A DNA stretch of 64,000 nt from Metallyticus violacea (GCA_030762175.1 CM060833.1:69133501-69197500); one strand, 5' to 3'. Shown: positions 35,190 to 46,798, counted from the stretch's first letter. Notes: generated by a model not told the origin, from the sequence alone. Made by a program: numbers and translations.

Positions 35190-36260
35190 ATGAGGACTGT
35201 TCAATAAAGAATGATGATAATTTTTACAGGCAAATTTCTTGCACTAAAATTTCACTTTACAGTGTTTAGTTAGTTTAATGCATAATGCACATAGTACACT
35301 TTCATTGTTGTCATTTCCGGTTCCCACCTGTGAGAAATGTGCAAGTTCAGACTTACAGATAGCAAAATGGAGGTGACATGCTATGAACAATATACTGCTG
35401 TAAAATTGTGCTTTGATCTCAAAAAATCTTCAGCTGAGGCATATGCAATATTACAGAAGACCTGTGGAAAGTTAGCTTTTCCCTATAGCACAGATTAAGA
35501 TAGTTTAAATGTTTAAAAAGAGGAGGCAATCACATTCAAAGGAAGGTGAACCCAGAATTTTAGTTTGTGCTTTTATCAGAAGAAAACATTAACACTGCTA
35601 CTGTCATTGTAAAAGAGGATTATCAAATAACATTAAGAACACTTTTGGAATTCTGAAAATTTTCCTGGATGCCACCAGAGTAACTGAACTAATTGGTACC
35701 TGAAAAGTTGCACGTGAGATGTTTGTGCACAGTGGATTCCAAAATTGTAGTTGAAAACAATGATACAGGAAGATGCAGAATTTCTTTCATAAGTAATCAC
35801 TGCTGAGGAAACTTGGCTACTTCATTTCAATCCTGGAAGAAAATAGCAAAGATCTATGTGGAAATCTTCATCATCAGCATCAAAAAAACAAAAGTGGTTG
35901 CTTCTGCTGAGAAAATTTTGGTAATTTCATTTTTTGAATTTCAAAGAATATATTCTCTAAATTGAAGAAACACCTATGGGAAAGCATTTTCCATCATCAG
36001 AAGCAGTGCTGAAGTCTGTGGAGATGATTCTGCAGAACTTGTCAAAAATGGTTTCCAGCATGTCTTTGAAGACTGGCACAAATGCAGGGATGGTGCATTG
36101 CATTCAGCAGGAACTACTTTGAGAAAGATTGTCAAAATTATGAGGATGAGTAAAGGAATGTTGTCAAGAAAGTATGATCATTTTTTATTGAACAGCCCAT
36201 GTGCATTAGGCGAAATTTGCTGAAATGGTATTTCAGATTGCGAAACAGTGGTTATTGGTA
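35190..36260 (+). mobile_element. Mariner-like transposase remnant, type B
   Basis: Reads MEVTCYEQYTAVKLCFDLKK at about 35368 (N-terminal HTH), then after breaks VITAEETWLLHFNPGRKQ at about 35790 and, near 35980-36100, MGKHFPSSEAVLKSVEMILQ with a C-terminal block. The order matches the arthropod mariner type that begins MEVTxYEQRAAVKL and has VITGDESW at the first catalytic Asp. Here that Asp is replaced (AEET), and stops and deletions remove the DNAPAH region. It lies just upstream of HYPK exon 3. Confidence 0.72.
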
Positions 36261-36621
36261 AGTTATATATGAGGAAATCACTCAAATTTCACTGTAACAA
36301 TTCCTGCTATTTATTCATTAGTTTTGTTTATTATGGATATTAAATGTGCATAATCCAATTTTAAGATGAGCTTGTTCACTTTATGGAATATTTCAAATGT
36401 TTACTTTATAGGAAATGTGTATTTATTAGTTACCTATACAAAAAGATAAATGATGCATTTTATTAGTGTAAAGGTACAAAACAACACAATATTTTAAAAA
36501 ACTGTTGAAATACAACCAGAGTGAGAAGAAATTGCTTTAACCCATGAACCTCCTTTGTAATGTAGTGACTACTTGAGTTGCAGTTTATACATTTTTGCTA
36601 ATATTTCCTTTCTTTTAACAG

Positions 36622-36717
36622 ATGCGGGAAATGGAAATATCAAGAAATTTGGCAGAGCGCACTTTGAGGGAACACCATGGGAATGTAGTTGAAGCATTGA
36701 TATCACTTACAGACTGA
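36622..36717 (+). CDS. HYPK: HYPK coding exon 3 (residues 92-122, stop)
   Basis: Acceptor TTCTTTTAACAG|ATG, then MREMEISRNLAERTLREHHG and NVVEALISLTD before TGA at 36715-36717. This is the C-terminal UBA-like domain of HYPK, nearly identical in pattern to the vertebrate MTEMEISRxxAERxLREHxG...EALIxLT. In the known complex this domain contacts NAA15. The three exons sum to a full-length protein (122 residues; vertebrate about 121-129). Confidence 0.95.
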   Translation: MREMEISRNLAERTLREHHGNVVEALISLTD

Positions 36718-37026
36718 ATCTCTCTCTCAGCATTTAAATTGACTTGTGGACACTATGAATGCACTGTATGTGTTATGTGGCAATAAGTTCAAGCATTAGC
36801 AGTTTGGAAGTATCTTGTTGAAATTTAAGTTAATACATTATTGTAATTAAAGCTAAGAGTTATTATAAATATTTACTTATTGATTTCTGTATAAAATGTC
36901 TATTTCTATATACCCCTTTTTAATGTACAGCTTTATTTACTTGTTTTTATACTTTTATGTATAACTGAAAGGTTACTAGCTTATATGTTTCTGATTGAAC
37001 AAGTATGTAAAGTCATTACAATTTTA

Positions 37027-37032
37027 AATAAA
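37027..37032 (+). terminator. Candidate HYPK polyadenylation signal
   Basis: AATAAA about 310 bases after the stop codon. It is the first canonical signal in this 3' flank that I noticed. The cleavage site is unknown. Confidence 0.55.
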
Positions 37033-37789
37033 ATGTATGAGAGGGTACACCACCGAAGTGCATGAGTATACTAGGTATTAATTGTTCGTAATGTAGAGCT
37101 ATGGCTAAGCCGTTAAGAAGCTTGTTAGCTCTGCCTATACATAAAATTTAAAGACATATAGTCATGTAATGTATAATAGGTACATATTGCTGAATGCATT
37201 GTTTAACTGTGGTCATTCCTCAAGTTACGAGTGCATTGCATAATAGTTTCCACAAATAAGAGAGTAGATTGAGACATCTCTGCTATCTTTTTGATAACTG
37301 AAAACAGGGCATCTTTATTTGACATTTCTTTGTTAAGCAAATAGAACAAAAATAATGAAAGACACTGTTTTTAAAATTTGTTCATACATACAAAAAAAAC
37401 CATTCTACCTTTTGTTACAAATTACAGCAAACTTTGAAAATCACATTGATGCAATTAATTTGAATTTATTGCAGTATGTATTTATGGTGTGATACACGAT
37501 TGAACCATGTCAGTATGAAGCTACAGTATAGGATAATTTTATACAGTTAAAACAGATTAATCAATAAATATGTACAGTAATTAATAAAATATACATTACA
37601 TTGAGGCTGTAGGATAAAAAATACAAATACATCTGTATAATCAAACATAAAAAACGGATAAGTACAGTATGGATAACCTCTAAGTTACAATAAATATTCA
37701 TCAGTGCTATAGTAGGTTTTATCTATTAAATAATGTTCCAAGACTTTCTTGAATTTAATATGCTTTTGCAGAATTTGATTTCCTTAGGA
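37033..37789. other. Intergenic, nothing recognised
   Basis: AT-rich 3' flank of HYPK with no motif that I can assign. Confidence 0.45.
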
Positions 37790-37894
37790 TGAGTATTGTA
37801 GAGTTTTATTACCATAAAGCGAGGTATCTTTTCATAAAGGTGGAGTCTATGGCTTCGGATGAAGAAATCATTTTATTCCTTGTGTTGTATTCTT

Positions 37895-38012
37895 TATTAT
37901 TATTCCCTGTAATAGCTCATTGTGAGAGAACAGTGGTATCTACATTTGGTAAATTAAATGAACATTTTCAAGCTGTATTTATGAAACAAAATTCTTTCAT
38001 TATTTTTTTTTA
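37895..38012 (+). repeat. Direct repeat, copy 1
   Basis: About 110 bases (AATAGCTCATTGTGAGAGAA ... TTTATGAAAC) recur at 39423-39535 in the same orientation. The Penelope-like element at 38480-39300 lies between the copies. The identity of the repeat is not recognised. Confidence 0.7.
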
Positions 38013-38479
38013 AGGAGAGTGTTTTTATCACATTGTCAAAAGATTCTTGAAATTTATAATTACAAGTGCCATAGTACCAATCAAAAAAGAGTGAAAATGG
38101 ACTTATTTTGTATTAATCAGTGGATATAAATAAATAAATTTCACGAGAACAATCTTTGTGGGATCTGTAAAAAATATTTAAAAATTTAAAGACCAGTGTA
38201 CAAACAAAACACAAGTGGTCAACAGTTGTATACAGAAAATGGAGTCACTTCTTGATGAATAAGATTTGGCTTTAGATTTTTCACATCTGCAGACATCTGC
38301 CATGGAGCAGATGTATGCAGTGGGGATGTGCTTTTACAACAATCAACTGCATTTTTGTGATTCAACAGTTTGAGGATGGGTGTGTTTTAACCACCACAGA
38401 GAGTGCAATCCTGGACTGGCCACTGCAGTGAATGAGATGATTAACACAGCTGCCATCATTGTATGGGAAGAGATCCAAA

Positions 38480-39300
38480 TAACAGAGGTAATTAAAATCA
38501 TTGTATGATTGAATCGAATTGTGCACTCTTATTGGCTCCACTTGTTTATGTGCATGTTTACATGGTCTTGCTTGCATCTTCAGCTACCCGTTGACTGCTG
38601 GATAATTCATTATGCTATGGGAATGTGTTCTGCTCTGGTGGAGGTGTGATGAACTTTAAGTTTGTTTTCATCCCTGGAAGTGTCAAAGTTCATTAATTTT
38701 TCTTGGTATTTGTAAATGTAGATTTTCTCCCATGTTGCTAATTCTGTAGGTCCTTGTACTGATGTTAATAATTTTGCTTTATTGACTGTCATGGTTTTCT
38801 GTCCAGAAATGACATGCTACTGCTGATTTCTCCATTTGTATTTTATGCTCCTGAAATATTCTTTTAACTGTGTGTCTATGTTTCTCATTGTTTTTCCAAT
38901 ATATATTCTCATATTCTGCACAACTTATTTGGTAAATGCCTGCTTTTTTCTCTGGTGGAATACTGTCATTAACATTATCTTACGGGAGATTTTTAACATT
39001 AAATCTATTTACAGGTGCCAACCTGATATTAAAATCTTTTAGAATATTTGGAATTTTTTTTCCATAGCCCATGGATGATGTTGAATTTTTTAAGAATTAT
39101 CTCTTTTTTTGCTGAAAGTGTGGTTACTTTAATAAATTTTTGCCTCTTGAGTTTCTGTACTTTTCTGTGGACTAGTTCTTTTTTAAAACCATTTTTAATT
39201 GCTGTTATTTCTAAGTGGAGCCAATAAGAGTGTGCAGTTCAACTTAATCATACAATGATTTTAATTATATGATTAGCTTCACTGTATGAGTTGCAGTTAG
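38480..39300 (-). mobile_element. Penelope-like element, family 2, short, inverted termini
   Basis: On the minus strand: terminus, C-terminal coding block (NKAKLLTSVQGPTELATWEK, MNFDTSRDENKL), then a GIY-YIG start (AGIYQI...YENIYWKNNEK region near 38870-38950). Only the endonuclease end of the protein is present. The two ends (38480-38560 and 39215-39290) are inverted copies of the same terminal sequence (CATTGTATGATT / AATCATACAATG and TTATTGGCTCCACTT / AAGTGGAGCCAATAA). Confidence 0.75.
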
Positions 39301-39422
39301 CAACTACAGATAGACTAGTAATTTCATAGTCACACCAGCTAAGAAGCAGTTAATACATTTTAACTGTCTTATTTGTACATTTGTTAACTGAGTTATTTAT
39401 TTAATAATACTATAAGAGCATT

Positions 39423-39535
39423 ATTATTTCCCATAATAGCTCATTGTGAGAGAACAGGTGTATCTTCATTTGGTAAGTTAAATGAACTACTATTTTCAAG
39501 CTGTATTTATGAAACGAAATTTTTTCATAAATTAA
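39423..39535 (+). repeat. Direct repeat, copy 2
   Basis: Second copy of the 37895-38012 repeat with about 10% differences and one small indel. Confidence 0.7.
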
Positions 39536-39769
39536 CACCATATTTACCTTATGAAAATAATGGATGGAAAGCAAAACAGAACTTTTCCATTTTCGTGATA
39601 GAATGGCTAATTGGATGATTTGATGAGCAAAGTATAAATACACACAAATTTTCTTTGGGTAATTGTGGATGGACATGACTTCATATGGAATGTGTGACAA
39701 AACTTTTGATAACCAGAGTTCCAAAAGATATCCTTAAAATCAAGAGAGTTATCATCTGTCATGGAAGAA

Positions 39770-40475
39770 TTAAATATTCAGTTTAGAAGATTCCAAAATG
39801 GCTATTTTATTTCTTTTGTCTGCATTTATATATATCACCATTCTATCTTTTAGCTGCTTTAAAATAATTCTGTAATTTTTGTATTTTTGTCCTTCAAATT
39901 TTGCTGTATTTCATTTTAATTAAAGTTTTTATTCTTTGTTTAGGTGGTGGGTGGCTATATCTATATTTGTGACATTACATTTCTGAGAATTTCACGCAGG
40001 TTTAGAGGCCTTTTTTTAGAAATTCAATTTCTTTGTTAGAAAAGGCGATGCCTAAGAAGTTATTTACACATTTCTCTGTGTCAATAAAGTTTTGGTTTTA
40101 TGCCTGTGTAAATTTCTTTTTAAGTGTATGATTCTTGTTTTCACTTGATTTAAATTTTCATGCAGATGGTATTGTACATTTTTTCCAAACATGAAATCCT
40201 AATGACTTTGAAAGTTTTTAGTGCAATCCATAGTTTCTTAAATCAGCTTCCAATAACTTTTTATATTAACATTTTTTCTGTGTTTCAATTACTTTTTTCT
40301 CTACTGCTTTTTGGTATATGCTGTAATTTAATTTTAATTGCTTCCTGTATGAAGTTTGGGGTAAATTTATTTTTGAGGCAAAGTTCCAGGAAGTTAATAT
40401 TAGCCGCAATATTTCTCTTTCTAATTCGTAATTTAAAAAACATTTTATTTAATTTTATAAACTTTTTGATCTTCC
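39770..40475 (-). mobile_element. Penelope-like element, family 3, N-terminal part
   Basis: On the minus strand, right to left, it reads NFLELCLKNKFTPNFIQEAI and HREMCK-type linkers. It then reaches LKQLKDRMVIYINADKRNKIAIL near 39780-39870, which is the conserved N-terminal block of the family (KADKGSKIAILDE in the 15950 element). It stops before the RT core. Confidence 0.65.
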
Positions 40476-40509
40476 AAACAACAGTAACCTCATCAAAAAG
40501 TTTATAAAA
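40453..40509. repeat. 18-bp perfect inverted repeat at Penelope junction
   Basis: TTTTATAAACTTTTTGAT (40453-40470) and its exact reverse complement (40492-40509) flank 21 bases. The right arm belongs to the family-3 3' coding end. The left arm is at the join with the antisense N-terminal part. This is the structure expected from snap-back template switching. Confidence 0.85.
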
Positions 40510-40700
40510 TCCAAAGAGCAACATCTTAATGCCACACTGGAAAGCTGACAATGGAACTGTGCTGACGATAAAGGAAATTTGCCTTTGAAACATGTCCAAG
40601 TGGAACAAAAGTACTGAAATTTGAGCGACTTTCTCATAAATAATTTGTTATATGATACTATATTTCACTGTGAAAATCCCAAACTATTCAAATTTATTTT
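40478..40700 (+). mobile_element. Penelope-like element, family 3, 3' terminus
   Basis: Matches the end of the 48180-49745 element (CCAAACAACAG.AACCTCATC, then CACACTGG and the hammerhead region, then GAAATTTGAG.GA and TATATGATACTATATTTCACTG). It is joined head-on to the antisense piece at 39770-40475. Confidence 0.75.
40560..40600 (+). ncRNA. Hammerhead ribozyme motif, well preserved
   Basis: Core CTGACGA at 40562-40568 and GAAAC at 40587-40591. Stem II pairs AAAGG perfectly with CCTTT around a short loop. This is one of the most intact hammerhead cores in the window. Confidence 0.65.
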
Positions 40701-40855
40701 ATTTAAATTTTTGCACTTCTAAAACCCAAATTATATGATGAAGTAATCTCTCTTGCCTTTGGATCCCCCATTTGTATTCTTAAATAACAATGCATGTGAG
40801 TAGTCACTTTTGCTTGTTGACTTGTATGTATTGTATAATTATTTAAATTGTACTT

Positions 40856-41640
40856 AGGAAGCTATAGATATTGGAGTGGTAATATATACTATTAGAATTT
40901 ATTAAATATGTTCGCGCTAACTCCATTTATTTATACAACATAACGACAGTTTTGGGGACAAATGCTCCCACCATCAGCTGTTGACCAACTACTCAACGTG
41001 ATGGCTGGATCCCAAGGTGCTTCTGTGGTGGTCTTTAATGATTTGAATAGGAACTTGCCAAGTTCATCCTAGGGTGGAACAAAATTCATTAAGTTTTTTT
41101 TTCTGTATTTTTCAGGATGAAAGTTTTTCCCAAGAAGATACTCTATTGGGTTGTAAAGTTAATTCAGCAGCTCAGCCTCCAGTTTAACTAATGATTTTGG
41201 GTACAAAAGAACTGCCACTGGTGATTTATTAACTTTTTTAAAACTAATCCTAAAGTGTTCCTTTCTCCAAATTTTTAAATGTTTCCTCCTTTTTCTGCAC
41301 ATTTAATTTCATAAATTCCTGATTTCTGTCCTATTGGTGTGGTGTCTTTTACTGTGGAATCTAGAAAAATTTTGATATTATATTTGTGCTTTGGAGCTAA
41401 CTTTATGCCAGGTTCTTTGAGTATCCTATGTAATTTGTTGTGGAAAATTGGATGAATGTGAAACTTTTGAATTTGTAGTTTTCTTGATGTTCTTCATTGT
41501 AGAAAACTCTTTATTATTGTATCTTTGTTGATATAATTGATTATTGCTGTATGAATTATCTGTTAGTATTCTGTTTATGTGAGTGGGATGTTAATTATTC
41601 TGTGTGCCAAGCTGTAGAACATTACATATTTGTGTAGGCT
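40856..41640 (-). mobile_element. Penelope-like element, left arm of inverted pair
   Basis: On the minus strand: terminus with hammerhead remnant (about 40960-41000), then the C-terminal and GIY-YIG-adjacent coding region up to the NIPL-type linker at about 41590. It mirrors the right arm at 41660-42350. Confidence 0.75.
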
Positions 41641-41659
41641 GGGGTTATGATTGTTATGT

Positions 41660-42350
41660 TTTATGTAATTTAATAATAATAAAAATTATCAATAAATTTA
41701 AAACACAAAAATCTGTAAGAGAGGTTTCCGCACTGAAGAACATCAAGGAAAGGTACAAATTCAAAAGTTTCACATATCATGCAACTTTCCACAATAAATT
41801 CAATACAATATTCATGGAACAAATGGGGAAAGGGGGGGGGGGAATTAGGTTCCACAGTAAAAGGCACCATACTAATAGAATAGAAATCAGCAATTTATAA
41901 AATCAAACGTGCAGATTGTAATCAAGATACGTTGGAAAAAGGAGTACTTTAGAAATTCAAGAAAGGAACATTTTAGGAATATTAGTTTTCCAAAAACTGA
42001 TAAATCAGCAGTGGCAGCTCTCTTTTGGATTTAAAAATCACGAAATTAAACCAGAGGCTAAGCTGCTTAAAAAACTTCACAACCCAAGAATTAGCTACTT
42101 AGGAAAAAATTTTCATCTTGAAAAACAGAAAAAAACTTTTGAATTTTGATGTTCCACCCATGGATGAACTGAGTCAGTTCCTATTGAAATGATCACAGGC
42201 TGCCACAGAAGTATCTTGGGACCCAGCCACCACATTGAGTAGTGATCAACAATGCTGATGAGAGCAATTGCCTCTGAAACATGTCCTAGTGTTGTATGTA
42301 TGTATGTATGTATGGAGTTAATGTGAATATATTTCATAAATTCTAATAGG
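41660..42350 (+). mobile_element. Penelope-like element, right arm of inverted pair
   Basis: Reads IIKIINKFKTQKSVREVSAL, then LKNIKERYKFKSFTYHATFH, the linker and endonuclease region of the family-1 element. It ends with a good hammerhead and a TATG-repeat. It is arranged head to head with 40856-41640, so the two form a hairpin of about 0.7 kb arms. A G-run at about 41830 interrupts the frame. Confidence 0.75.
42250..42292 (+). ncRNA. Hammerhead ribozyme motif with consensus core
   Basis: CTGATGA at 42255-42261, a stem II GAG.../...CTC around CAATTGC, then GAAAC at 42276-42280 and ATGTC after it. It has the textbook CUGAUGA/GAAA core and the expected GUC-like site. It ends at the right terminus of the inverted pair. 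Confidence 0.7.
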
Positions 42351-42839
42351 AAATAGACTAAGTTTCTTGTGTGGCTGTTTCCAATTATGCCATAAGCTTA
42401 CTCTTGCACACACTAGTCAACAAAGTTAGTTTAGGGTATTTGGCAATTTGCTTTCTGTCATCAGTTCATTTTTTGTTTGTTCCTTCCTTGCCATTTTTTT
42501 AAATTTCTAACTGGTTGTTGCTTGACAATGGGATTGGTGTTAATCTGTCTTTGGTTTCAACTGGCATTCATTTCTGTTAATATTTTGTGTTGATATGTGC
42601 CATTGGTTTCAACTGGCATTCATTTCTGGGCATATCTTGCTTATTCCGTTTACTTTCTTGTTTCTTCTCAGTTGTTGCTTTACTGTTTACAAATCTTTCC
42701 AAATACTCAATTAATAGCTATAACAAAGACTGTTGCACTTCTCACATCCCATGTGGTGATTTTATTTATGTTTTGATGCTCTGTTATCACTTTCTTTGCT
42801 CTTGTCCTTTATTACATAAGAGCTTTTGTTAAAAATTGA
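42351..42839. other. Intergenic, short imperfect duplication
   Basis: Holds an imperfect tandem repeat (GGTTTCAACTGGCATTCATT at about 42556 and 42605). Otherwise nothing is recognised. Confidence 0.5.
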
Positions 42840-45800
42840 AATTTAATACAAATTTACTCCTATATATTACATCAAAATACTTCCATATACAACAATTCTA
42901 ACAAAATTAACGTACAAAACCCAGTTAAAATATATCAAATAGGAACAGTGTCTTCGGCAAATCCAACAAATTTACTAACCCCACTATATTTCATTATTCT
43001 AAGTTACATTTAATTAAAAATTTACATTCCCTATACAACACTAAACTTTACTCTCCATATTGCTACAGTTTCTTGGCCCCATAAACTCAAACAGTCATTT
43101 ACCTAGTTATGGAGCCCTTCCTGCAATTAAATCTGCCCGCTGATACTTTAACCATTCTTTGCTATCTTGCTTACTAAATTTTCTCATCCATCTAGCTCTC
43201 ACTTTATCTAAATACATACCAACTTCCACCATCCTTTTTCTTGTTTTAATATTCAACATCTTTTTCCCCACAATTTCATTTGGTAAATTTGATCATCTTC
43301 CCATTTCCAGCTTCTCCCTAAGAAACTTGGTTTCCTCTGCCCATAATATATGCCAATTATCTTGCTGACTACATAATGGACATTTATCCAACTTTCTCCT
43401 ACTCTTAAGCCCTTCAAATTTATAACTCCTGTTCTCGCCAGTGCAAAACCTTCTTGTTGATTTATCACAAATATCAACATAATTTTCCCTATTCCAAACT
43501 CCTTTCAATTCTCCAAATACACTCAATGACGTTTTAAGGTTAAAACAGGCAAGTATTTCTTGCTTTTAAGTATCTTTGGTTCTTTAATCTAACTTCTTTC
43601 CAGCTTCCTAATACTCTCCTGTCCCTCCACATGTCTCCAAAACCAATTTTTTTTAGATTTTCCTTTATCTTGTTGAGCCAAGTACCACCTTGAATAAACC
43701 TTCGCTGACCTACCAAACAATTACTAATTCTAAACCAGTATTTAAATACTCCCTCCATAATTTTTTCTTACTACTTGGGCCACACTGTTAAGCTAGGCTT
43801 TGGGTAAACCCAATATTTGTTTGCAAAAGTTTCTGTGTACCAGATTCACATTTACCGCCGCCCCCCCCCCCCCCTTCCTCCAAACCCCAGATCTCAGCTC
43901 CATAGAGCATTTTGGCCTCCACCACTGCCCCATAGACTCTCTCCAACAATTTACTTGTATCCCTGGTATTTTATATAAACTTGCCTCTATAGCTTTTAAG
44001 GAAAGCTTCCCTTTAGCTAGTACCATATTCTTTTGGTCACTCCATCCATGCTTACTACTTACTCTCACCCCTAAGTAATCAAATTTTTTAACCACCCCAA
44101 TATCTCTTCCTTACCAGGACCATTTATCATTTTTCCTTAATTTGTTGCCCTTTTTAAAGACCATAATTTTTTATTTATTTGGATTAATACGTAAACTCTA
44201 CTTCCTACAAAATTTATCTATTGTTTAAATTGATTTATTTAATCCCATCTTGGATTTAGACGGTGCCACAAGATCATTTGCGAATATCAACCCAGGTATT
44301 TCATTATTATTGATTATTGGAGCATGGCTATTTATTGCATTAATTTCCTCTAGGATATCCTCAATGGGCAAATTGAATAATATAGGACTTAATTTACAAC
44401 CTTGCCTTAGCCCTATATTATGTGGAATGGCTTGCATTTACTTTACTTTTTGACACTTTTGTACAAATACATACATCAGTATATATTCTTTTTAATACTT
44501 GTATGAACCTGTTACTTATTCCCTTATCATTCAATTTTACCCATAGCACTTCTAGATTTATTGTGTCAAAAGCTTTTTGAAAATCCATAAATAACATATG
44601 TAATCTTCCCCTCTTTACCGCTAAATATTTATTTAGCAATGCATTCATAACAAAGATATTATTAATCATTCTCTTATTCATCCTAAATCCTGACCGAAAT
44701 CTCGATAACTTATGCTCTTCTTCTGCCCACCTTTGCACTCTTTCTGCTAACCTGTGTATTACTTACCTAATACAGATAGCAAACTCATTCCTCTATAATT
44801 TGAGGGTATATTCACACCTCCCTTATTCTTAAATAAAGACACCACTATTGCTATTTTCAACTTCTTGGGGCCGTACTTCCTTTTAGAACGGAATTTAATA
44901 TCCTAACAAATAAACACAATCTCATCTCATCTAAGCTCCACGATTTCTAAAATTCCCCTGGTATTCCATCAATTCCACTTGCTTTATTCCTTTTTATCTT
45001 CTAATTTACTCTTGCACTTCCTCCACTCCTATCTGTCTATCTGGTTGCTCACTGAAATATGCATTTTCCATTATGCATAATTTCTGCCCATTGGGCTATT
45101 CTATGCTTAAGAGATTTTGGAAATATTTTATCCACTCTTCCTCACTATGTTGTTTTCCCTTACTCTACCCCTTTAAAATACCTTAACTATCGCCCAGATT
45201 GTTTTAGTATCTTTTACTCTTGCTGCCTCATATAACATCCTACTCATCTTTCCTTACCACTGTTTTTTCTTTACTTCCATATGGTATTTATAACCCCAAC
45301 TTTCAATCATAAAATTATCCCTTTCCTGCCACATGCCATTTGCCACCTTTTCCGTAACTTCCTTAGGACTCTTTTCTTTGCCTTCATACACTCTTCATCA
45401 TACCCATCCTTTTTCTTATTTACTGGTTAATCTTTACTTCTCATTTTTGCTCCTGCCTGTTTAAATATCTCCTCTAATCCTAACACAGACTCCTCAATTC
45501 TCTTTTCTTTAAGCAATTCCTCTACTCCTATTATCCTTACCACTCCAATCTGCGATCTTAATTCCTCCAGAAATGCTGCTGATTCCTCCTCCCTCTATAT
45601 ATAACTTTGAATTTTAATTCCTTCATGTTCGGAAACTTTTTGTTCCCCTTCTAATATATTTCGAAATTCACCCTTATTGGGAAATGGTTAGTAACCTTTG
45701 TTACTATCATAGCTTACAATTTTTGGCAACATAATTTAATTTTGGTGTATATCTTGAACTCTACCTTCCAAAGCATCAAGTACATTTCCACTAAGTAATT

Positions 45801-45850
45801 CACCAGTTTTTTAACTCGCATTCCTACATTTTAATAACTGCAATTAGATA
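42840..45850 (-). mobile_element. LINE-2, antisense, RT and C-terminus
   Basis: On the minus strand, right to left: RT blocks FRSGFRMNKRMINNIFVMNA, LFMDFQKAFDTINLEVLW (catalytic Asp), GLRQGCKLSPILFNLPIEDI, LIFANDLV (the usual ADD is AND). These are followed by FDYLGVRVSSKHGW, ASLYKIPGIQ, HRNFCKQILGLPKA, and a C-terminal cysteine region CPLCSQQDNWHIL near 43350. The clade is uncertain; it is not the same as the Jockey-like family in HYPK intron 1. Broken by stops and frameshifts. Confidence 0.8.
44225..44738 (-). pseudogene. LINE-2 reverse transcriptase core, broken
   Basis: Two overlapping minus frames hold the RT palm: MDFQKAFD carries the first catalytic Asp. The expected (F)ADD has become FAND, so one catalytic Asp is lost. 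The element could not be active as it stands. Confidence 0.75.
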
Positions 45851-46259
45851 TTGGAAATTAATTAACCAATGAAGGTGTTTTTTTTTCTAATGTTTCCATT
45901 CATACATAAGTATATTACTGCACTGTACTTTCTGCTTGGATTTATTTCTCTTCCTTAGGGATCATGAAATGACGATGAAAGTGCCTTTTTAGCTCATTTC
46001 ATATATCCCCTGGAATAATTTATTTCAAACTTTTTTATTTTCACTCTTCCCTATTTATTTTTCTTTCTTTGACTCTTCCAGTTTCTCCATTGCCCTCTTT
46101 CATTTCCTCTTTCTGGTGATGCCAATTTAAGTGTCTTTCCATATCCTGCCATTCATTCTATGCTTCTAAGCCATAACCAATGTTTGGCCAAAGCTTTTGA
46201 AGTATGTCATGGGTCCAGAGTTGCATTTCACCAACTGCACATTAATATTTCTCACCCCA

Positions 46260-46798
46260 ATAAAATAAGGTAACACTTATTAACAAGATCAGAAAACAAA
46301 ATAAAAATGACCAAACTTGAATGTAAAATATTTACTTAAAACTTTAAGAACATTTAACAGTAATTAAAGGCTTACATGTTTAATAACATGTTCTGTATTA
46401 TATACACATTATGTGTAAACATCTCTGGAGATGTAACAGTGATTCTATTATGTTTGTTTCTATACATATGTACAAAAGCAAAATACATATTTTTTCATGA
46501 AATAAGAAGCTAACTTTAAATGAATGCTCCAACAATCGTATATAAAGCTAATTTAACTATATATTAAATATATTTTCTCTATGAGTAGTCTAAAATATGT
46601 TAAATACAATCTTAATACTAGAATTCACATATAAATTGTAAAACAATAGAAGCATTTTGTACTTTTTATGTACTTATATACAAAATATTCTGGGAATATG
46701 ATTTTACAGTACTAGATAAGGCCTTTAAACTAATTTGCAGGAACAGATCTCTGTTATTGCACATATAGCTACAGTTATTGTTTACAATATTTTGCAAG
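46260..46798 (-). other. Presumed PLK4 3' UTR
   Basis: Transposon-free AT-rich sequence downstream of the PLK4 stop codon. An ATTAAA-type signal on the minus strand (46379-46384) is one candidate polyadenylation signal. The end of the transcript cannot be fixed. Confidence 0.4.

Noticed and set aside
40160..40507. Plus-strand 115-codon hydrophobic open frame resembling a membrane protein
   Set aside because: It is antisense to the Penelope N-terminal region. Hydrophobicity comes from reading a Lys/Asn-rich frame on the opposite strand.
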